In this document: in pieces, positions 52,015 through 60,528 of the stretch
How positions within the stretch are numbered: position 1 is the first letter of the stretch
Layout: the number at the start of each line of letters is the position of its first letter
Source of the DNA: CAVUPF01 sp963803755
GTDB lineage: Bacteria; Actinomycetota; Thermoleophilia; Solirubrobacterales; 70-9
NCBI GenBank assembly: GCA_963803755.1
Contig: CAWDNP010000011.1
Span: forward strand, 372,001-436,000
Reading direction: 5' to 3'
Length of the DNA stretch: 64,000 bases
The notes under the pieces: generated by a model
Databases searched by the model: none
What the model was told of the DNA's origin: nothing
Seen by the model: the letters and a program-made list of their open reading frames with translations, nothing else
Translations under genes and position numbers: made by a program

Positions 52015-54820
52015 ACCTCTTCAGGTTGCGGAGAACGGTCTGGAGAATGCCGCCGTTTTGAAAGTAGGTGACCTCCTTGGGTGTGTCGAGGCGAACCCTC
52101 GCCTCGAACTCGCTCGGCTCGGCTCCGTTGCGAGTTGCACTCACACTCACCATCTTTGCCTCGCCGCCTTGGAGATCACCGATTTCGATGACCTCTTCTC
52201 CAGTCAGGCCGAGGGAGTCCACGCTCTCCCCATCGGGGAGCTGGAGGGGCAAGACGCCCATGCCGATCAGGTTGGAGCGATGGATCCGCTCAAAGCTCTC
52301 GGCGATCACAGCGCGGACGCCGAGCAGCTTGGTGCCCTTGGCAGCCCAATCGCGGGAGGAGCCGGCCCCGTACTCCTTACCGGCGAGCACCACCAGGGGT
52401 ACCCCCTCCTCCGCATAGGCCCTCGCTGCCTCATAGACAGTCGTCTCCTCTCCGTCGGGGAAGTGGCGTGTGAACCCTCCGGGCCTCTGCACCAGGCGGT
52501 TGCGGAGTCGGATATTGGCGAAGGTGCCGCGGATCATCACCTCGTGGTTTCCCCGCCGCGAACCGTAGGAGTTGAAGTCGCGCGGCTCAACGCCCTGCTC
52601 GATCAGCCACCTGCCAGCCGGGCTGTCCTTCTTGATCGCCCCTGCGGGTGAGATGTGATCGGTGGTGATCGAGTCACCTAGAACGGCCAGCACCCTTGCC
52701 CCTTCGATCGGCTCGACGCCGGGGGGGTCGGGCGGCATCCCCTCGAAGAAGGTGGGGCGGCGCACGTAGGTGGAGTCCGGCCAGGTGTAGCGGTCACCCT
52801 CGGGCACTTCAACCGCGTTCCAGTTCTTATCCCCTGCGAACACCTCGCCGTAGCTGCGGATGAACATCTCCGAGCGGATCGAGCGGCCAACCAGCTCCTT
52901 GATCTCCTCCGAGCTGGGCCATATGTCACGTAGGTAGACCGGCTCGCCATCGGAGCCCTCGCCCAGCGGCTCGGAGAGCAGGTCGAGGTCCATCCGCCCC
53001 GCCAACGCGTAGGCGACCACCAGGGGTGGGCTGGCCAGGTAGTTCGCCTTCACGTCCTGGTTGATCCGCCCCTCGAAGTTTCGGTTCCCCGAAAGGACGG
53101 CGCAGACCGCGAGGTCCTTCTCCTCGATCGCGCTGGAGATCTCCGGCGCCAGCGGCCCAGAGTTGCCGATGCAGGTCGTGCACCCGTACCCAACCAGGTT
53201 GAACTGGAGCCGGTCGAGGTAGGGAGTCAGCCCCGCCCTCTCCAGGTAGTCGGTCACTACCGTGGACCCCGGCGCCAGCGAGGTCTTCACCCAAGGCTTG
53301 CGAGACAGGCCCCGCTGCACTGCGTTGCGGGCGAGCAGCCCGGCGCCGATCATCACGCTCGGGTTGGAGGTATTGGTGCAGCTGGTGATCGCTGCAATCA
53401 CCACCCGGCCGTGATCAAGCTCGACGGTCGTGCCCTCCTGCAGCGTCACCTCGACCGCGTCGTCGCTGCCGCGCTCCACCGTGGCCACCGGCGCGTCGCT
53501 CACCGCCGGTCGCGGTCTCCCCCGCTCATCGTCATGGCCCTCGGCCGGCGGGTCCGAGGCCGGGAAGGACTCTTCGATCGCCTCGTCACGGCCGTTGCCA
53601 AGCTGCTCGGCCGCCTCCGGGTCGAACTCCACCATGGCCCCTAAGAACGCCTCCTTGGCCTGCGCCAGTGGCACCCGATCCTGGGGTCGTTTCGGCCCGG
53701 CGATGCTCGGCACCACCTCACCCAGGTCAAGCTCCAGCGTCACCGAGAAAACCGGATCCTCTGCGCCCGGCTCATGGAACATCCCCTGCTCGCGGGCGTA
53801 GGCGTCGACCAGTTCGATCGTCTCGGTTGCTCGTCCGGTCAGCTCCAGATAGCGCAGCGTCTCGGCGTCGATCGGGAAGATCGCGCAGGTCGAGCCGAAC
53901 TCCGGCGACATGTTTCCGATCGTCGCCCGGTCGGCCAGCCCCAGCGTCGGCAGACCCGGCCCGTAGAACTCGACAAACTTGGAGACGACGCCCAGCTCGC
54001 GCAGCATCTCGGTCACGGTGAGAACGAGGTCGGTGGCGGTCGCCCCCTCCGGCAGCTCGCCGTCCAGCTTGAAACCGACCACCTGCGGCAACAGCATTGA
54101 AATCGGCTGCCCGAGCATCGCCGCCTCGGCCTCGATCCCGCCCACCCCCCAGCCCAGCACCCCGAGCCCGTTGACCATCGTCGTGTGGGAGTCGGTGCCG
54201 ACCAGGGTGTCGGGGTAGGCGCGGGTAACGCCGCCCACCTCGCGGCTGTAGACGACCTGGGCGATGTGCTCGAGGTTGACCTGGTGGCAGATCCCCGTCG
54301 CCGGGGGCACCACGCTGAAGTTGTCGAAGGAGCGTTGTCCCCACTTGAGGAAGGAGTAGCGCTCGCGGTTGCGCTCGAACTCGCGCTCAGCGTTGAGCGC
54401 GAAGGCTCTCGCGTTACCGAAGGCGTCGACCTGGACCGAGTGGTCAATCACCAGGTCGACGTCGACCAGCGGGTTGATCGATGCAGGATCGCCGCCGATC
54501 TCCTCCATCGCATCGCGCATCGCCGCCAGGTCGACCACCGCGGGCACGCCGGTGAAGTCCTGCATCAGTACCCGAGCCGGCTGGAATGGGATCTCGACGC
54601 TCGGCTCATCCGCAGCGTCCCAGCTCGCGATCGCCTCCACATCCGCCGCGGTGACCTCGGCGCCGTCCTCTAGCCGCAGCACGTTCTCCAGCAGCACCTT
54701 GATCGAGTAGGGCAGCCGCGCCACGTCGAAGCGCTCCTGCAAGACGTCTACCCGGAAGACCTCATAGTCGTGCCCGCTCACTTCGAGGGTCGAACGGGCA
54801 CCAAAGGAATCGCTGCTCAT
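52013..54820 (-). CDS. acnA: aconitate hydratase
   Basis: Isomerises citrate to isocitrate. The 935-residue protein is of AcnA/IRP1 type: VLMQDFTGVPAVVDLAAMRDA, LVGTDSHTTMVNGLGVLGWGVGGIEAEAAMLGQP, cluster-ligand Cys in ITSCTNTSNPSV and the pair in GYGCTTCIGNSGPL, and the C-terminal swivel domain with DFNSYGSRRGNHEVMIRGTFANIRL and GKEYGAGSSRDWAAKG. A hydrophilic insert (about residues 400-445, ESFPASDPPAEGHDDERGRPRP) splits the third domain. ATG 54820 has GGGGGAC upstream; the longer frame is not conserved. It follows a frameshifted SDR gene by 22 bases. Confidence 0.97.
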   Translation of the reverse strand: MSSDSFGARSTLEVSGHDYEVFRVDVLQERFDVARLPYSIKVLLENVLRLEDGAEVTAADVEAIASWDAADEPSVEIPFQPARVLMQDFTGVPAVVDLAAMRDAMEEIGGDPASINPLVDVDLVIDHSVQVDAFGNARAFALNAEREFERNRERYSFLKWGQRSFDNFSVVPPATGICHQVNLEHIAQVVYSREVGGVTRAYPDTLVGTDSHTTMVNGLGVLGWGVGGIEAEAAMLGQPISMLLPQVVGFKLDGELPEGATATDLVLTVTEMLRELGVVSKFVEFYGPGLPTLGLADRATIGNMSPEFGSTCAIFPIDAETLRYLELTGRATETIELVDAYAREQGMFHEPGAEDPVFSVTLELDLGEVVPSIAGPKRPQDRVPLAQAKEAFLGAMVEFDPEAAEQLGNGRDEAIEESFPASDPPAEGHDDERGRPRPAVSDAPVATVERGSDDAVEVTLQEGTTVELDHGRVVIAAITSCTNTSNPSVMIGAGLLARNAVQRGLSRKPWVKTSLAPGSTVVTDYLERAGLTPYLDRLQFNLVGYGCTTCIGNSGPLAPEISSAIEEKDLAVCAVLSGNRNFEGRINQDVKANYLASPPLVVAYALAGRMDLDLLSEPLGEGSDGEPVYLRDIWPSSEEIKELVGRSIRSEMFIRSYGEVFAGDKNWNAVEVPEGDRYTWPDSTYVRRPTFFEGMPPDPPGVEPIEGARVLAVLGDSITTDHISPAGAIKKDSPAGRWLIEQGVEPRDFNSYGSRRGNHEVMIRGTFANIRLRNRLVQRPGGFTRHFPDGEETTVYEAARAYAEEGVPLVVLAGKEYGAGSSRDWAAKGTKLLGVRAVIAESFERIHRSNLIGMGVLPLQLPDGESVDSLGLTGEEVIEIGDLQGGEAKMVSVSATRNGAEPSEFEARVRLDTPKEVTYFQNGGILQTVLRNLKR

Positions 54821-54842
54821 CGTGTCCCCCGCCGAGTCTTCG

Positions 54843-55645
54843 TCACCTCTTGTCCTTCGAGTGCCCGGCGGCGACGGCCTCAGCCGCCTTCTGCCCGGCG
54901 GCACCGCTCTGTGCCCGCACCGCGGCGCTGGGGCTGACCATCCCGAAGTGAGCCAGGGCTCGCTGTGGGAGCGGGGCTACCGCGAGCTCCACCTTGTCCC
55001 GCTCGATCGCCTTGACGACTGCATCGCCGACCTGCTCGGGCGTGGCAGTCCCCATCCCCGGGGGCGGCTTCGCGCCCGACTCGGCGAACATCCCCGCCTC
55101 GCGGACGAATCCCGGCGAGACGAGCGAACGCCCACTCCGCGCGAGGCCAGGTCGCTTCGCAGGCCCAGCGCGAAGCCGCGCAACCCAAACTTGGTCGCGT
55201 TGTAGATGGAGCTGCGCGGGCTGGCTGCCTTGCCCGAGAGCGAGGAGACGAAGACGAGCTGCCCGCCGCCGCGCTCGATCATCGGCGGGAACAGCGCCTG
55301 GGCCAGCAGCATCGGAGCCTCCAGGTTGACCCGCAGCGCCCGCTTCACCTCCTCCGGCGTGAACTCGGCGAGCCACCCCGCCGCCGGCAGACCCGCGTTG
55401 GCGACGAGGATGTCGACCTCGCCCGCCTCGGCGGCCAGCCGCTCGGCGGCCCCCGGTTCCGCCAGGTCCGCCACCAAGACCCGGTGGCCCTCGCCCGGCA
55501 GCGCTAACGCCAGCGCTTCGAGCACCTCGGACTTGCGGGCGCTGAGGGCGACGCCCGCCCCGCACGCCGCCAGCGCCTTTGCGATCGCCCGCCCCAGGCC
55601 TCCCGTGGCCCCGGTCAGAAGTGCTGTGCGGCCGGCAAGTTCCAT
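54843..55645 (-). CDS. short-chain dehydrogenase/reductase, interrupted by a single-base frameshift
   Basis: From ATG 55645: MELAGRTALLTGATGGLGRAIAKALAACGAGVALSARK (NAD(P) site), VANAGLP, VFVSSLSGKAASPRSSIYNATKFGLRGFALGLRSDL with catalytic Ser, Tyr and Lys. The frame breaks at about 55121; the family's next motif, VSPGFVREAGMF, and the rest to GHSKDKR are in the adjacent frame. The 803-base span is one base short of a whole number of codons, so one lost base (for example G in TCG-GTC-TCG) explains it. All catalytic residues precede the break. Substrate unknown. Divergent from the riboswitch-controlled hydrolase gene and upstream of acnA. Confidence 0.82.
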
Positions 55646-55775
55646 CCCAAGACGCAAGCTAGCAGCCAGCCGGCCGACAGGAATCAGGGTTCCAAGTGCG
55701 AAAGGCGACAAATGTTTGTTTTCTGTGAGCAAGCGGCCGGTCGATCGTCTAGACTGCCGCCGTTCCGAACAACCG

Positions 55776-55906
55776 AAACGCCGAATCCCGAGCGCTTGGA
55801 GGCGCCACGGGAGCGGGGGAACCACGTTTTCGGGGCTAACCCACCTCATCGAGGCGGGGGCGCAGGCTCCTTTCGCGCCAGCCCGACAGCTAACCCCGTA
55901 GGCCGA
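55776..55906 (+). promoter_or_regulatory. c-di-AMP riboswitch (ydaO-yuaA type)
   Basis: The conserved blocks of this class are visible in order: a P2-type hairpin (TCCCG...CGGGA, 55786-55812), GGGGGAACC (55815-55823), CGGGGCTAACC (55831-55841), and GACAGCTAACCCCGTAGGC (55885-55903), with short pairing between GCC near 55780 and GGC at 55901. A candidate -10, TAGACT, lies at 55750. In known cases c-di-AMP binding shuts off the downstream gene, and actinobacterial copies precede cell-wall hydrolases, which fits the gene that starts at 55921. Confidence 0.85.
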
Positions 55907-55920
55907 CGAAGGAGATCGGT

Positions 55921-56487
55921 TTGCTTCCACACAGGCACAAGCTCAAGCTAAAAGCGGGGATAGCGGCAGCAGGGGCATTGGCTGCTCTCGCCCTTCTGGC
56001 TGCGCCGAGCGGCGCTTCTGCCAGCTGTAGCACCGGTGGCCTCACACCAGCCGTGATCAACGAATGCACCCCGACGGCCAAGGCGAAGCTACTGCGGGAT
56101 GGGGAACTGATTCCCCCGGCCAGCGCTCCGCCCCGAGTCAAAGCTGTGATCGCCGCCGCGAACAAGATTCGCACCAAGCCGTATATCTGGGGAGGCGGCC
56201 ACGCCCGCTGGTGGGACCGCGGCTATGACTGCTCGGGCTCCGTCAGCTTCGCGCTTCATGGTGGCGACTTCCTCAGCAGCCCGCTGCCCTCGGGTCCGAT
56301 GGAGAGCTGGGGGCTCCCCGGCCCAGGTCGCTGGATCACCGTCTACGCCAATGCCGGCCATGCCTACGCGGTGATCGCCGGTGTTCGTTGGGACACCGCC
56401 GGCGATGCAAGCGGCACCGGCCCTCGCTGGCACCCCGAACTGCTCAGCAACAAGGGCTTCGTAGCTCGCCACCCGGCCGGCTACTAG
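55921..56487 (+). CDS. secreted NlpC/P60-like cell-wall hydrolase
   Basis: A 188-residue exported protein. The signal peptide KLKLKAGIAAAGALAALALLAAPSGASA is followed by a helical region and a papain-like NlpC/P60 core: PYIWGGGHARWWDRGYDCSGSVSFALHGG with the likely catalytic Cys in DCSG, and GHAYAVIAGVRWD with the likely His. Such enzymes cut peptide bonds in peptidoglycan. TTG 55921 is chosen since GAAGGAG (55908-55914) lies 6 bases upstream. The c-di-AMP riboswitch directly in front supports the cell-wall role, because c-di-AMP signals turgor and wall stress. Confidence 0.82.
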   Translation: MLPHRHKLKLKAGIAAAGALAALALLAAPSGASASCSTGGLTPAVINECTPTAKAKLLRDGELIPPASAPPRVKAVIAAANKIRTKPYIWGGGHARWWDRGYDCSGSVSFALHGGDFLSSPLPSGPMESWGLPGPGRWITVYANAGHAYAVIAGVRWDTAGDASGTGPRWHPELLSNKGFVARHPAGY

Positions 56488-56514
56488 GGCCAACGTATCC
56501 CACTTCTATGCGCC

Positions 56515-56545
56515 GCCCCGGCCAACCGGCCGGGGCAGATTTGTC
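56515..56545 (+). terminator. rho-independent-type terminator of the NlpC/P60 gene
   Basis: GCCCCGGCC (56515-56523), loop AACC, GGCCGGGGC (56528-56536): nine perfect GC pairs and a 4-base loop, followed by AGATTTGTCC. It lies 28 bases after the hydrolase stop. The remaining sequence to the carboxylase gene at 56692 holds nothing I can assign. Confidence 0.75.
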
Positions 56546-56691
56546 CTTGCGTTCCCGACCTGCTCGGCTAACGCCTTCATGTAGCCGCTTCATCCCCTCG
56601 GGCCGTCGGGCTCGGGTAAGACGACCACCCGCCGCGACCGGGGCACCCGGATTGAGCGCGGCGGCGTGGAGACCGCCGCGACGGCGACTCC

Positions 56692-58260
56692 CTAAAGCGG
56701 GATGTTGCCGTGCTTGCGCTTCGGCTGGGCGACGCGCTTTGACTGGAGCATGCGAAGGGCCCTGATCAGCTTGGGGCGCGTCTGGCGGGGCTCGATTACG
56801 TCGTCGATGTAGCCACGTTCGGCCGCCGAGTATGGATTGGCGAAGTGGGCTTTGTAGTCGTCGATCAGCTTCTGGCGGCGCTCGTCGGGGGTCGGCGAGG
56901 AGGCGATGTCTTTGCGGTAGATGATGTTTACCGCGCCCTCGGGGCCCATCACCGCCACCTCGGCGGTCGGCCAGGCGACGTTGTAATCGGCAAGCATGTG
57001 CTTTGAGTTCATCACGTCGTAGGCGCCGCCGTAAGCCTTGCGGGTGACGACGGTCAGCTTCGGCACGGTCGCCTCGGTGAAGGCGTAGAGCAGCTTGGCG
57101 CCGTGGCGGATGATCCCGTTCCACTCCTGGTCGGTGCCGGGCAGAAAGCCGGGCACGTCGGTGAAGGTGAGGAGCGGGACGTTGTAGGCGTCGCAGGTGC
57201 GGACGAAGCGAGCGGCCTTCTCCGAAGCCTCGATGTCGAGCACGCCGGCGAGGTGGGCAGGCTGGTTGCCGACGATGCCGACCGGGTAGCCGTCCAGGCG
57301 CGAGAAGCCGCAGACGATGTTCTTGGCGAAGTGCTCGTGCACCTCGAGGAACTCCCCCTCGTCGACGATGCGGGAGATCACCTCGCGCATGTCGTAGGGC
57401 TTTGAGGGGTCGTCGGGAACGAGGGTGTCGAGCTCGGAGTCCTCGCGCTCGGGGTCGTCGCTCGGCTCGAAGCGAGGCGGCGACTCCAGGTTGTTGGAGG
57501 GCAAGAAGCTGAGCAGGTAGCGAGCGTCCTCCAGGCAGCTCTCCTCGTCCTCGGCGGCAAAGTGAGCGACGCCGGACTTGGTGTTGTGGCTCATCGCTCC
57601 GCCAAGCTCCTCGAACTCGACCTCCTCTCCGGTCACTGTCTTGATTACCTCGGGGCCGGTGATGAACATGTGCGAGGTCTCCTTGACCATGAAGATGAAG
57701 TCGGTCATCGCCGGCGAGTAGACGGCGCCGCCGGCACAGGGACCCATGATCAAGCTGATCTGAGGGATCACCCCCGAGCACTTCACGTTGCGGACGAAGA
57801 CGTCGCCGTAGGCCCCGAGTGAAACGACTCCCTCCTGAATGCGGGCGCCGCCGGAGTCGTTGATCCCGATTACCGGCGCCCCGACCTGGGCGGCGAGGTC
57901 CATCACCTTGCACATCTTCTCCGCCATCACCTCGCCGAGACTGCCACCGAAAACGGTGAAGTCTTGCGAGAAGACGAAGACGGTGCGGCCTTCGATCGTG
58001 CCGTGGCCGGTGACGACGGCGTCACCCCAGGGACGGCGTTTTTGCATCTCGAAGTCGTAGGTGCGATGGCGGACGAAGGTGTCCAGCTCCTCGAAGGAAC
58101 CGGGGTCGAGCAGCTTCTCGACCCGCTCGCGGGCGGTCAGCTTGCCCTTCGCGTGCTGCTTCTCCACCGCCTCCGCGGAGGAGGAGTGGATTGCCGCCTC
58201 GCGCAGCTCGCGCAGGTAGGCGAGCTTCTCCTCATGGGTAACGGGGTTGCGCTCACGCAT
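56692..58260 (-). CDS. pccB: acyl-CoA (propionyl/acetyl-CoA) carboxylase carboxyltransferase subunit
   Basis: A 522-residue biotin-dependent carboxyltransferase beta subunit. The N-terminal half has KGKLTARERVEKLLDPGSFEELDTFV, FSQDFTVFGGSLGEVMAEKM and GINDSGGARIQEGVVSLGAYGDVF; the C-terminal half has VGIVGNQPAHLAGVLDIEASEKAARFVRTCDAYNVPLLTFTDVPGFLPGTDQEW and YGGAYDVMNSK, where the two oxyanion regions bind acyl-CoA and carboxybiotin. It makes methylmalonyl-CoA (or malonyl-CoA) with a separate biotin carboxylase subunit, not in the window. Clustering with methylmalonyl-CoA mutase favours propionyl-CoA as substrate. Confidence 0.93.
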   Translation of the reverse strand: MRERNPVTHEEKLAYLRELREAAIHSSSAEAVEKQHAKGKLTARERVEKLLDPGSFEELDTFVRHRTYDFEMQKRRPWGDAVVTGHGTIEGRTVFVFSQDFTVFGGSLGEVMAEKMCKVMDLAAQVGAPVIGINDSGGARIQEGVVSLGAYGDVFVRNVKCSGVIPQISLIMGPCAGGAVYSPAMTDFIFMVKETSHMFITGPEVIKTVTGEEVEFEELGGAMSHNTKSGVAHFAAEDEESCLEDARYLLSFLPSNNLESPPRFEPSDDPEREDSELDTLVPDDPSKPYDMREVISRIVDEGEFLEVHEHFAKNIVCGFSRLDGYPVGIVGNQPAHLAGVLDIEASEKAARFVRTCDAYNVPLLTFTDVPGFLPGTDQEWNGIIRHGAKLLYAFTEATVPKLTVVTRKAYGGAYDVMNSKHMLADYNVAWPTAEVAVMGPEGAVNIIYRKDIASSPTPDERRQKLIDDYKAHFANPYSAAERGYIDDVIEPRQTRPKLIRALRMLQSKRVAQPKRKHGNIPL

Positions 58261-58287
58261 TGGGCGCGGAAGTCTATGACGAGGGGC

Positions 58288-58551
58288 TCAGGCGCTGCCG
58301 AACGGCTGCTTCTGCGGCTGCGCCAGACTGTCGAGGAGGCGTTCGAGGTCAGCCTCGCTGAGGCCCGAGTCCTCGGCGGCGCGGATCTCCACGCGGGTCC
58401 CGAGGCCCTTCCCAGCCATTGTCACCTTGAGCTCGCGAAGCTGCTCTTGCACGGCGATCAGCTCAGCCAGCTCCGGCTCTGACTTCACGAGAGTCCTGGA
58501 GACCTCGATCATTGGGGCGGCTTCAACCGGCGCAGGACTGTTTCCTGCCAC
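58288..58551 (-). CDS. small protein between carboxylase and mutase genes
   Basis: An 87-residue protein: MIEVSRTLVKSEPELAELIAVQEQLRELKVTMAGKG, then TRVEIRAAEDSGLSEADLERLLDSLAQPQKQPFGSA. GTG 58551 or ATG 58512 may be the start. It sits 30 bases after the mutase gene and 27 before the carboxyltransferase, on the same strand. Some acyl-CoA carboxylases have a small epsilon subunit at this place, but I do not see that family's pattern. The start resembles N-termini of SRPBCC-like proteins, only weakly. Confidence 0.55.
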   Translation of the reverse strand: MAGNSPAPVEAAPMIEVSRTLVKSEPELAELIAVQEQLRELKVTMAGKGLGTRVEIRAAEDSGLSEADLERLLDSLAQPQKQPFGSA

Positions 58552-58581
58552 TGGACGGGCCTGAATGGAACCGTTCAGCGC

Positions 58582-60228
58582 CTAGAAAAACGCGCCGCCG
58601 CGATATTCCCCAAAGACGTCGCGCATGGCGCTGCAGACCTCGCCGATTGAGGCGTTGGCGGCAAGCGCGGATCGGATCGGGCGCAGGAGGTTGCCCTCGC
58701 CGCGGGCGACGTCGCGCAGGGCGTTGAGATGGCGGTCTACGGTGGCCTGCTCGCGGGACTCCTTGAAGGCCCGCAAGCGGGCGAGCTGGCGCTGCTCGGA
58801 CTCAGGGTCGACCCTGAGGATGTCGACGTCGTCGACTTGATCGGTCACGTATTTGTTGACGCCGACGACGATGTCTTGGCCGGTCTTGTAGCGCTCGTGG
58901 TAGGAGAGGGCGGACTCCTCAATCTCGCGCTGCATGAACTCCAGCGCCTCGACCGAGCCGCCCAGCTCTTCGACCTTGTCCATCAGCTCCCAGGAGCGGG
59001 CCTCGATCTCGTCGGTCAACGACTCGACGAAGTAGGAGCCGGCAAAGGGATCGACGGTGTCGGCGACGCCGGACTCGTGCGCCAGCACCTGTTGGGTGCG
59101 CAGGGCGATCCGCGCCGAGCGCTCGGTCGGCAGCGCCAGCGCCTCATCGAAGCCGTTGGTGTGCAGCGACTGGGTTCCGCCGCTGACCGCGGCAAAGCCC
59201 TGCAGGGCGACCCGGATGATGTTCACCTCCGGCTGCTGAGCCTGCAGGGTGACTCCGCCGGTCTGGGTGTGGAAGCGGATCTTCATTGAATTGGGGTCCT
59301 TGGCGGCGAAGCGCTCCGCGACGATCTCTGCCCACATCCGCCGCACGGCGCGGAACTTGGCGATCTCCTGAAAGACGTTGTTGTGGCAGTTGAAGAAGAA
59401 GGCGAGGCGAGGGGCGAACTCGTCGATCGCGAGCCCCCGCTCCAGCGCCGCCTCGACGTAGGCGATCGCGTTGGAGAGGGTGAAGGCCACCTCCTGCACG
59501 GCCGAGCAGCCCTTCTCACGGATGTGGTAGCCGGAGATCGAGATCGTGTTCCATTTCGGCACGTTCTCGCGGCAGTACTCGAAGATGTCGGTGGTAAGCC
59601 GTATCGTCGGCACCGGCGGGTAGATGTAGTTGCCGCGCGCCATGTACTCCTTCAGCACATCGTTCTGGACGGTGCCGCGCAGCTTCTCAGACGGCACTCC
59701 CTGCTCCTCGCCGACCAGCTCGTAAAGCAGCAGCAGGATCGCCGCCGGCGCGTTGATCGTCATCGAGGTGGAGACGCCGTCCAGTGGGATCTGCTCGAAG
59801 CAGATCCGCATGTCCTCGATCGTGTCGATCGGCACTCCGGTGCGGCCGACCTCACCGTGGCAGAGCGGGTCATCGGAGTCGCGGCCGAGCTGGGTTGGCA
59901 GGTCGAAGGCCATCGAGAGCCCGGTCGAGCCGTGGGCGATCAGGTAGCGGTAGCGCTCGTTGGTGTCCTCAGGGGTGGCGAAGCCAGCGTACTGGCGCAT
60001 CGTCCAGAGCCGGTCGCGATACATGCCCTCGTGGATGCCGCGGGTGAAGGGCGGCGAGCCGGGCTCGCCGAGGCGCTTCTCCAGATCGGGGGCGACGTCG
60101 TCGGAGGTGTAGAGGCGCTGGATCTCGATCCCCGAGTCGGTGAAGACGCGCGGATCCTCGGGCCCGACCACCGGCGCGATCGTGCGCGGAATGTCGTCCC
60201 CCGAAGACTCGTCGGCCTTGCTCGCCAT
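58582..60228 (-). CDS. methylmalonyl-CoA mutase, large (catalytic) subunit without B12 domain
   Basis: A 548-residue TIM-barrel subunit: DRLWTMRQYAGFATPEDTNERYRYLIAHGSTGLSMAFDLPTQLGRDSDDP, LRGTVQNDVLKEYMARGNYIYPP, ISISGYHIREKGCSAVQEVAFTL, RFHTQTGGVTLQAQQPEVNIIRVALQG and SLHTNGFDEALALPTERSARIALRTQQ. The Tyr of RQYAG favours methylmalonyl-CoA over isobutyryl-CoA mutase, where Phe is found. There is no C-terminal cobalamin domain, so a separate small subunit is needed and is not in the window. ATG 60228 is chosen. It makes succinyl-CoA from the carboxylase product, feeding the TCA cycle. Confidence 0.92.
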   Translation of the reverse strand: MASKADESSGDDIPRTIAPVVGPEDPRVFTDSGIEIQRLYTSDDVAPDLEKRLGEPGSPPFTRGIHEGMYRDRLWTMRQYAGFATPEDTNERYRYLIAHGSTGLSMAFDLPTQLGRDSDDPLCHGEVGRTGVPIDTIEDMRICFEQIPLDGVSTSMTINAPAAILLLLYELVGEEQGVPSEKLRGTVQNDVLKEYMARGNYIYPPVPTIRLTTDIFEYCRENVPKWNTISISGYHIREKGCSAVQEVAFTLSNAIAYVEAALERGLAIDEFAPRLAFFFNCHNNVFQEIAKFRAVRRMWAEIVAERFAAKDPNSMKIRFHTQTGGVTLQAQQPEVNIIRVALQGFAAVSGGTQSLHTNGFDEALALPTERSARIALRTQQVLAHESGVADTVDPFAGSYFVESLTDEIEARSWELMDKVEELGGSVEALEFMQREIEESALSYHERYKTGQDIVVGVNKYVTDQVDDVDILRVDPESEQRQLARLRAFKESREQATVDRHLNALRDVARGEGNLLRPIRSALAANASIGEVCSAMRDVFGEYRGGAFF

Positions 60229-60528
60229 AGCGGGGGAGGATATTGAGAGGCGCCGATCGGCAGCGCCGTCCTGCCGTCGATCGGGAATGCGGCTATCGGG
60301 GGATTTACCCGGACTCCTTCGTAGTCGGCCCGCCGATTCGGGGCTGACCGAAACAAACTCCAAGAGCTAGTTGTGATGTGCGCATGCCGGGAATAATCTC
60401 GGCGGCAAGTCAACACGCCGTAAGTCACCACTCCACAGCATGGGGCGACACAAACCAGCATGTCGGTGTCAACGGGGCTCGGTGTCACAACCCGAGGTCA
60501 CGGAGGGAGCGCGGCCCTCCCGCCGGCC
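60229..60528. other. 300-base intergenic region upstream of the mutase gene
   Basis: I see no gene here. It holds an inverted repeat, CCGATCGGCAG (60253-60263) with CTGCCG-tcg-ATCGG (60271-60284), 24 bases before the mutase ATG on the minus strand, probably a leader hairpin. I looked for the cobalamin-riboswitch box and did not find it. The half next to 60528 is the 3' flank of the UDP-xylose synthase-like gene. Confidence 0.4.

Noticed and set aside
60229..60528. Cobalamin riboswitch before the B12-dependent mutase
   Set aside because: I looked for the conserved B12-box type sequence and saw none; only a simple hairpin is present.
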